15,115 nucleotides of DNA, from contig JAEPRB010000528.1 of the NCBI GenBank assembly GCA_016758965.1, positions 1 through 15,115 of the forward strand, given 5' to 3'. Source of the DNA: Circinella minor (Eukaryota > Mucoromycota > Mucoromycetes > Mucorales > Lichtheimiaceae). The notes under the pieces were generated by a model. That model was not told the origin of the DNA, made no database searches, and saw only the letters and a program-made list of their open reading frames with translations. Each line of letters opens with the position of its first letter. The stretch's first letter is position 1. This document shows, piece by piece, positions 8,528 to 15,115 of this stretch. A program made the translations under genes and the position numbers.

Positions 8528-8695
8528 CCTTTTTAATCGGGGCAGCAAAAGTTACACTACAGGCGCAATAGTGATACTAAAGTTTAATTCTCTTGATCAT
8601 ATAAAATAATTTTCATCTCTTTCTATTTTATTTTATTTTTGAACGCCAACAACCTTAGACATATTAATATATAATATTTTTATTACTCCAATAAA
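8528..8695 (+). promoter_or_regulatory. Promoter and leader of GNAT copy C
   Basis: Only about 168 bases separate the end of the inverted-repeat element from ATG 8696. The last ~60 bases (from about 8636) are homologous to the leader of copy A, sharing GAACG..AACAACCTTAGA and CTCCAATAAAATGG around the start. Upstream of that the two copies do not align, so the duplication edge lies here and copy C may use a different upstream promoter. Confidence 0.5.
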
Positions 8696-9307
8696 ATGGT
8701 GACAGCACGATATATAAATCCAGAAATTCATCCTGCATTGACTGATGAAGACAAGAAAAAATGTATTGATGTTCGAATTAAGGTTTTTGTTGATGAGCAA
8801 AAATATCCTTTAGAAACCGAAACTGACGAGTAAGGAAGAAAAAGGAGGTGTAGAAGAAATACACTGGTTGTGGATATGTATTATTTATAATCGATTCTTT
8901 GTTAATTAATAAAACATATTATTTCCTAATAAAGTGAATATGATCCAATTTCTGCTCATTGGCTTGCAACATGTCAAATAGCCGATACAAATGAGCGTGT
9001 CCCTGTTGGTACAATTCGTTTAGTTCCTGTCAAAAATGATAAACAAGTAGGAAAATTAGGTCGATTAGCTGTTTTATCTGATGCCCGTGGTTTATCTCTT
9101 GGTAAAAAGTTGACTCTGACCATGTTGGAGGATGCTAAAGTACAAGGTATAAAATCCATTGTTTTAGATGCACAAATTGATAAACGTGGTTTCTATGAAA
9201 AGATTGGATTTGCTGTAGAAGATGCTGATAAAGAACCATATTTGGTTGACGGAACACCTCACTGTAAAATGTGGATGAGATCTATTCCAAAAGAAAAGTT
9301 AATATAG
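8696..9307 (+). CDS. GNAT-family N-acetyltransferase, copy C
   Basis: Acetyl-CoA-dependent N-acetyltransferase, nearly the same as copy A but on the opposite strand about 7.3 kb away. Model: exon 1 8696-8829, intron 8830-8934 (GTAAGG..AAG), exon 2 8935-9307, giving 168 aa. Conserved blocks are IRIKVFVDEQ, DEYDPISAHWLATC, GKLGRLAVLSDARGLSLGKKL (acetyl-CoA loop, Ser in the first Gly position), GFYEKIGFAVE and MWMRSIPKEKL. The intron and the first ~86 bases of exon 2 are identical to copy A apart from a 4-base indel, while exon 1 differs at 21 of 134 positions and the second half of exon 2 also diverges. The 847-bp transposon-like element ends just upstream. Family is sure; substrate unknown. 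Confidence 0.92.
8824..9020 (+). repeat. Near-identical tract shared with GNAT copy A (1056-1256)
   Basis: These 197 bases cover the last six bases of exon 1, the whole intron and the start of exon 2. Compared with the inverse of 1056-1256 they differ only by a 4-base insertion in copy A at the donor site, with no substitution seen. The flanking coding sequence on both sides is clearly diverged. This is the pattern expected of a gene-conversion tract. Confidence 0.85.
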
Positions 9308-10131
9308 AATAAATTACTATTATAATTAGAAACGTTTTGATTTATTTAATTCTTTCCATGAACAAAGCGTCTGGTCTGATACAAACCACAAAGATATCCG
9401 AAAATGATGGGCAGGTGAAATGTTAAAAGAAATTCAAAGGTGGATATTTGATTTTTGTTTGGGTTATGTTTGAAGATTCTTTTGACACTACATTGTGAGG
9501 GAAAGGAAGGCATTCATGGAGTTATTTTTTTGTGATTAATGCTGTAAGGATATTACTAACATAGTCTAATTCAGGAAGAAGGAAATCAATCCAACTGAGG
9601 ATAGTTTTGTCAGAGTTGGAGATCGATACATTATTCTACATTCGATAAGGATTGTTTCGTGTTGTTGTTAAATTCGGTAACTACATATAGAAACCAGTAA
9701 AAATGACTTTCCATTGATTGCAGAACGTTTTGTAACTAGGCCAGACTCATACCAATGTGTCTTCTATGAAAATACTATACAGCTTTCTAGTAAATCCAGC
9801 ATCGAATAACACATTTGTTACCGGATAATGTATTGAGCGTTACCATTAGTGACCGGATAAATTACTATATATACTGATATTGATGTTTATTATGATGTTC
9901 ATATAAGTGAAAAACGCTTTATAAAATCAACTTTATGTTATTTTTTCGAAAAGAAGAGATAGATAATGAAAAAAAAAAAATGGCTCTTGTAAATTTAATT
10001 ACAATAAATTTTTGGATAAACTCAGTGATAGCTTTGAATTTTTTTTCGTGATGCACCTGATTCGCATTAATCAACATTCCCTTTTTTTTTTCTTCCTCAG
10101 TCGACTTGCTATATAAAATATTTTGAAAACG
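9308..10131. other. Gene-poor region between GNAT-C and CDC16
   Basis: The first ~73 bases are copy C 3' sequence homologous to the copy A 3' flank. The rest has only short interrupted frames on both strands. A 12-base motif, GTTACCGGATAA at 9817-9828, recurs as GTGACCGGATAA at 9849-9860. The CDC16 leader ends with a T-rich stretch and TTCCTCAG (about 10081-10100), which could be a leader-intron acceptor. Confidence 0.5.
9817..9860 (+). repeat. Short direct repeat GTKACCGGATAA, two copies
   Basis: The copies at 9817-9828 and 9849-9860 differ at one base and start 32 bases apart, about 280 bases upstream of the CDC16 start. They may be a factor-binding pair. Confidence 0.4.
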
Positions 10132-13100
10132 ATGTTACCGCGTAATAATCGATCTCATGGTTCACCACTTCGTGGAGGTGATTCTTTCGAACTTTCATCA
10201 CCTACTTCTTCGCGTATACCTGGTAGTCCCGATGCAGATATCAACATGTCATTTCTGCAAGAAATATCTGCTTCTGCTTCCCCAATCACACGTAACAATC
10301 ATAATAATAGTAATAGTGGCATGTACAATATTTTAAGTGATCCACGAGACGAATCACCTATCCGTTTAAATTCATTTACTTCACGTTCAAGACAAGACTT
10401 TTCATTATTAACCGATGGTCATTCTTCCATGACCAACTTATCCAATCGTTTTGCTTCACCTGTACGTATGCCTCGAGGTCTTATACAAGAAGTTTCTTAT
10501 CGAGCTGAATATTCACGGGAGGATCGATTACGTATTATACGACACGACGCAGCTCAACAACATCTTAATAAGACTGCCACTTTTTTTGCTGAAAAGTTGA
10601 CAGCACTCTCTGGTATATATATGTATATCTATACAGCTTGCAGTTATTTTTATGACGTAGTCAAATTATACAAATATATATATATCCAAATTCTTGGAAC
10701 TGATATGGTTCATGTTTGATTTAAATGATTTGATAGATGATACAAATGATGTATATTTCCTCGCACAAGCTTATTATCAATCTCAAGAATATGAAAGAGC
10801 ATTGGATTTATTAAATAAGAAAAAGACATTAAATAAAAGTGTTCAATGTCGATATTTAGCAGGATTATGTGCGGTAAGGAAAAAAAAACATTCGATTGGA
10901 AAAGAAGGGAGTAAAGAGGGTTCCTGATTAAAGATTAAAATTGTGAACGCATTTGGGAAGAAGGGGAGCGGAGGATGATATATTTTACTGACATATGAAA
11001 GAGTGTATTTATAGATTGGATTAGAAAATTGGCATGATGCTTTGGATTATTTAGGTCCTGATAACCCCTTTGCTGATAAAAATGCACATCTCTTGATGTA
11101 TGATGATTCCCGACGAGGAAATCGTGTTGTCAGTGAAATGACCAAACTTGAGGGAACAAGCGATGGTCTTATAAAGGTAACGAAACTATTATTATTATTG
11201 TTATTATTACTATGTCAACAACAACATATTACTAAACATACTATTGTTATTACTTTATAGCTGGAATCTATGATGTGTTATGCTCGTGGAAATGCGTATT
11301 TACAATTAAAAGAAATTGATAAAGCAAAAAGTTGTTTTAAGGAAGCATTAAAGGTTGATGTCAAGTGCTATGATGTAAGCTAAAGAAAATATGAAATAAA
11401 ATAGGTCATATCATCGTTAAACTAAAGTGAATATATCTTTTTTTAGGCTCTCGATGCATTAATTGAATACAATATGTTAGACGAAAGAAGTGGTAAGTTG
11501 GACAAGTGCATGCCAATATTTATTCTCTTTCTGTTTGATTGATATTGATATTCTTATCTGATTTTTTTTTTAAAAAATTATTTAGAATGGGAGTTTATAA
11601 TGACATTGCCATATGATGAACACTGCGGATCAGATTCAGATTTATTTCGATCGCTCTATATGCTTCAACTAAAAAGAGTAATCATTATTTTTTTTATTTA
11701 TGTTTATGTGTCTGTTTGTTTGTGTACATATAATAAATTATTCAATAAACTAATTTTTCTTTTTCTTATATATCAATGTGATACTAGTACTCACATACAG
11801 CTGATATTCACTTTGCTCAAAAAAAAGCAGAAAAGGATCATGGATTGGCAAACAGTCTCGATGTGATGCATAGTACTGCAAAAACATTATTAGCAGAATG
11901 CAGATATGAAGAATGTTTAAACGTATGTCAAAAGTATGTATGATGATTAATTATTATTATCTTTCCGTTTATATATTCTATTTATTGACTTGTATGTTTT
12001 TCTTTTAAATACATATCCAGAATAAGGAAAGAAGATGCGTTATATAAGAAATCGATACCCACGTATATTACATGTTTATACGAATTAAAGAAGAAGGATG
12101 AACTTTATATGCTAGCACAAGAGTTGGTGGATAGACTGAATGAAGAAGCTGTAACATGGCATGCTGTTGGGATGTATTATCTTTATATTAAAAAATATGC
12201 TGAAGCTCGCCGATATTTTAGGTAAATCTTTTTTTTTTTTTTTTTTTTACTTTTATTAGTTTGAACCTATGTATAGTACTAAGAATAAAATCATTGCTGT
12301 ATTTATATAGTCAGGCAACATCTATTGATCAATACTTTGAAGATCCTTGGCTTGGTTACGGACATACATTTGCCGCTGAAAAAGACCATGATCCAGCTAT
12401 TAGTGCCTATCTAACTTGCAGTAAATTAATACCCGGGTAAGTGGTGATTTGGAGTATAATATATAATGGATAATAGAACAGTGATTTGAAATTGATAAAG
12501 AAAGGGTACATATATAGATCCCATCTTCCATATATGTATATTGGTGTACAATATATGGAACAGAACATGTTTGGAACCGCTGCAGAATATTTAAAAAGAA
12601 GCTTAGCGAAATGTAGTAGTGATCCTTACTTGTTAAACGAGATTGCCACATATTATTATCAAAAGAGAGAGTAAGTTTTTTTTTTTTTCGTTTCTTAATA
12701 ATTCTCTTCAAGAATATGATTATTCACAATTTTGATACATACACGCATACTCTATAGGTATCCACAAGCACTTGAAACTTTGCGCAATGCATTAAAATTG
12801 GCTAAGGATCGACAAAGTCCGCGCAGCAATCTTTGGGAGAAACTCTGGGCTAACTTTGGACATGTATATCGAAGAATGAGGTAAATAAAAGCCTTGGATG
12901 AACTGATCCAGATTTAAAATAATATTTAACTTGATTTTATATAATTTAGTATGTGCTAAATCAATATTATTGTTCTCTTAGAAAATATGACAGAGCTTTG
13001 AAATGTTTTCGATTGGCACTTGACAAAAACCCACATAACTCTGATGTACACGCTTCAATTGGGGTAATATACCATATACAAGGAAAAACTGGAAAGGCAC

Positions 13101-13574
13101 TTGTAGAATATAACAAGGTATTGATGTTATCAACAGTAATAATATATAAAAAAAATATGTATAATAAAAAAAAATGGCTCACTCACTTCCATATATAAAT
13201 ATACCACTGTTCATTTTATTTTGTAGGCAATTCGTGATGGCAAAACAGATAATACCGTTCGAGAATTAATTGATAAAGCACTTTTAACAAATATTAGTGG
13301 ACCTACGATAGCAGCTGTAGATGAACCAGACAATATATTTAGTCTTCGTAAAACTGGGATCGACCTATTAGAAAGTTATATGAATGAAGAATTGGCAGCA
13401 TTGGAATCAGATACAACAACGGATCAATTTGAAGAACCAAGTTTACATTCTGTTGTATCTACTCATGATGTTGTAGGCGGAGAATCTATTTTACAGCTAG
13501 ATGAAGGAGATTTATCGCCAACCAAACAACAGGATCATTCTAGAGCAAATCTATCTACAAAAGATTGGTTGTAA
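10132..13574 (+). CDS. CDC16: Anaphase-promoting complex subunit Cdc16/APC6 (TPR protein)
   Basis: Cdc16/APC6 is a TPR scaffold of the APC/C ubiquitin ligase, which drives mitotic exit. Thirteen exons join in frame: 10132-10612, 10737-10873, 11015-11176, 11261-11374, 11447-11492, 11586-11677, 11788-11933, 12021-12221, 12311-12436, 12518-12670, 12758-12880, 12982-13117, 13227-13574, giving 754 aa. Residues 1-115 are Ser/Pro/Asn-rich and disordered, with six Ser-Pro sites, three of type SPxR (S11, S75, S109). From about 140 the TPR array starts (NDVYFLAQAYYQSQEYERALDLL), and family hallmarks follow: SCFKEALKVDVKCYDALDAL, EEAVTWHAVGMYYL, DPWLGYGHTFAAEKDHDPAISAY, PYMYIGVQY, ANFGHVYRRM, and a classic final TPR (about 595-640). 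The tail is acidic, with SPTK at S736. The length lies between human and budding yeast proteins. ATG 10132 is the first Met after an upstream stop-rich leader. Confidence 0.95.
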
Positions 13575-14619
13575 AAAAAAATAGGGATAAAAAAAGAAAG
13601 ATAATGATAGTGTAATACATCCATAGATATATAATACTTTTTTTTACATATATTAATTTTTACTATGTACACACAATCTCATCCTTTCTTGGCTATTGAT
13701 TACCAAATGGAAAAGAGAATATGATAAATTCCATTATATATTGTTTTATTTTTTATTTAATCTTTGTAAATATATAAAAATAAAAATGAAATACTTATTG
13801 TACTTACATACTGAAATATATTTTACGTATCATTATATATTATACATTATACAGTAAAAAAATTCTTTGCAACAGTCATACAATATAAAGAGAATAAGAT
13901 GGATGATAAAGTTTTTTTTTCTCTTCCTGTTGCAGTTCTTCCTTCATCTGTAACAGTAACAAATTTACGTTTGAGGGTTGCTGGCACTGAAGCTAAAAGG
14001 TCGCAAGCTTAACCCCTCAACAGACATTATTATATGGAATATACTACTAAGTTGTTTACAAAAAAATAATCAGCCTTCTCTTGCCAACTTACCATATGGG
14101 ATTAAGACAATTTCTGACCAATACAAGGGAATTTAAAAAGAATTCCAGTGAATTGACTTACAAAATCATTCAAGGTGATCGATGAAAGAATTTCCCTGCT
14201 TAAAAGATACTCACCAAACCTCTTTATTTTACGTTACTGCTATGCAGCCATAGTTTTAATACAAATAGAAAAAAAAAAGAAAAGCGCAGTCAAATAGTTT
14301 TAGCCAAAGCAATAGGGAAATCATCATAACGCAACGTTCTATCCAGAACATTTCTCTAAAGCTTTTTGTTGAAAATAAAACTTTGAAGGCACAAGTTATC
14401 CAGAACAACATAAAACTTCAACAATTCGACGTGTAGCAGTGTTATTACTTTTATATTTCCTTCAATATTACTGTTTTAATACTTTCCTTTAATGTCCTTT
14501 GTTGGTGGAGAAAGATTTTTTTTTTTTTTGCTTTTTCGAACATTCATAATCCCACTTGTAATTTTTGAATTTATTGTTTCGTATAGTACTAAAAACGGTA
14601 CGTAGAAAAGCTATCACTA
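13575..14619. other. Gene-poor region after CDC16, possible degenerate coding remnant
   Basis: The first 250 bases are AT-rich 3' sequence with T and A runs. Between about 13850 and 14510 the base composition is less extreme. On the minus strand there are open stretches of 50 to 70 codons with mixed amino-acid content, for example 13860-14012 (LLASVPATLKRKFVTVTDEG) and about 14287-14480 (broken by one TAG). GTAAGT and GTGAGT-like sites also occur. I could not join these into one model or recognise a family. Confidence 0.3.
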
Positions 14620-14626
14620 CAGTAAA

Positions 14627-14684
14627 ACCCCGTTTTTTGCACAACCCCTCTTTTTGCACACCTTTTAGGAAAAATCCCACTCTG
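14627..14684 (+). repeat. MITE internal repeat unit 1
   Basis: Pattern: ACCCC, TTTTTGCAC, ACCC, TTTTTGCAC, a short AT spacer, then AAATCCCACTCTG. It aligns with unit 2 at 14702-14758. Confidence 0.75.
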
Positions 14685-14701
14685 ATTTTACTATGTTTTC
14701 G

Positions 14702-14758
14702 ACCCCACTTTTTGCACATACCCGGTTTTTGCACTACTTTCAAGCCAAATCCCACCTG
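14702..14758 (+). repeat. MITE internal repeat unit 2
   Basis: Same order of blocks as unit 1: ACCCC, TTTTTGCAC, ACCC, TTTTTGCAC, then AAATCCCACCTG. Its end runs into the right terminal inverted repeat. Confidence 0.75.
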
Positions 14759-14816
14759 TGCAAAAAACGGGGTTTAACTGTATTATAATATAAACAGAAT
14801 AAAAATCAGAGAAAGC

Positions 14817-14842
14817 GAGAGAGAGAGAGAGAGAGAGAGAGA
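14817..14842. repeat. (GA)13 microsatellite
   Basis: Thirteen perfect GA units follow the MITE closely. Confidence 0.9.
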
Positions 14843-15115
14843 AGGGAGCGAAGATTAAAAAGTAGAAAACAAAAATAAAAGCTTTATTCAGAGCATTAAT
14901 CAATGGATTAAAAGAATTATCCCGGGACCAAGTTTTTTTTTTTTTTTGCTCAAAAAAATAAAATGAAATCTGTACCTCAAATGATTGATCGGCATAACAT
15001 AAAATTATTTTGTTGAGGTACCACGGTCAATACCCGGGGCATAAAATAAGTACTTTTATTCCTTTAAGAAAAATGATTTAGATCTGTACGTAAAGCAACA
15101 ATAATGGAGCATTCA
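14843..15115. other. Gene-poor right flank with small inverted repeat
   Basis: No coding region seen. GTACCTCAA at 14972-14980 is inverted at 15013-15021 (32-base loop). Two CCCGGG hexamers (14921-14926 and 15033-15038) lie outside these arms, roughly symmetrical. A T run occupies about 14932-14947. Confidence 0.45.

Larger units (their letters stand above)
14620..14780. mobile_element. 161-bp MITE of Tc1/mariner-pogo type
   Basis: The element begins CAGTAAAACCCCG and ends in the inverse CAGTTAAACCCCG. The 24-base terminal inverted repeats (14620-14643 and 14757-14780) differ at one base. It is flanked by TA on both sides (14618-14619 and 14781-14782), the target duplication of Tc1/mariner and pogo elements, which also commonly start CAGT. 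It has no coding capacity; open frames across it on both strands are by-products of the repeat. Inside are two tandem-like 57-58-bp units. Confidence 0.88.

Noticed and set aside
9361..9900. Possible coding remnant downstream of GNAT-C
   Set aside because: Both strands were read; frames are broken every 20-40 codons and no recognisable motif appears.
14565..14903. Overlapping 70-88-codon frames on both strands with repeated FLH/FCT-like or CKK/CKKRG-like patterns
   Set aside because: The repeating peptide pattern comes from TTTTTGCAC repeats of the MITE, and is not a protein repeat family.
1..15115. tRNA, rRNA, CRISPR arrays or a linked multi-gene defence or biosynthetic cluster
   Set aside because: No T-loop-like GTTCRA boxes with cloverleaf context, no regularly spaced repeats, and the recognised genes are unrelated housekeeping functions.

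Overview
The window looks like nuclear DNA from a fungus, most likely an early-diverging, AT-rich lineage such as the Mucoromycota. The reasons are the low GC content, long A/T homopolymers, and genes cut by many short introns (72 to 141 bases) with GTAAGT-like donors and TAG/CAG acceptors. The protein-coding genes also match core eukaryotic families: a mitochondrial ATP synthase subunit, an exosome cofactor and an anaphase-promoting-complex subunit. The lineage is an inference; the eukaryotic assignment is firm. All gene models were built by hand from splice signals and reading-frame continuity.

Layout. 1-768: no gene, but a GC-rich hairpin near the left end. 769-2453: two tandem minus-strand GNAT acetyltransferase genes (copies A and B), each with one intron at the same position. 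2454-2657: a 204-base divergent promoter. 2658-3486: MPP6, the nuclear exosome cofactor (4 exons, plus strand). 3487-4288: intergenic, including a probable spliced leader for the next gene. 4289-5577: ATP4, the mitochondrial ATP synthase subunit b (6 exons, plus). 5838-6755: a lysine-rich protein with a C-terminal SMAP domain (4 exons, minus, convergent with ATP4). 6756-8695: a long gene-poor stretch holding a probable non-autonomous DNA transposon of about 850 bp with roughly 100-bp inverted ends. 8696-9307: a third GNAT gene (copy C), a close but inverted relative of copy A. 9308-10131: gene-poor. 10132-13574: CDC16/APC6 with 13 exons. 13575-15115: gene-poor, with a 161-bp pogo/Tc1-type MITE and simple repeats.

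The single-copy genes are unrelated housekeeping functions (nuclear RNA decay, mitochondrial ATP synthesis, cell-cycle ubiquitin ligase) and do not form a functional cluster. The accessory interest lies in two things. First, the GNAT family has expanded locally, and copies A and C share an essentially identical intron and exon 2 start, while exon 1 differs at 21 of 134 positions; this mosaic is best explained by gene conversion. Second, there are two previously unannotated-looking MITE-type elements with unusual internal repeat architecture. I found no CRISPR, tRNA, rRNA or recognisable multi-gene defence or biosynthetic system.
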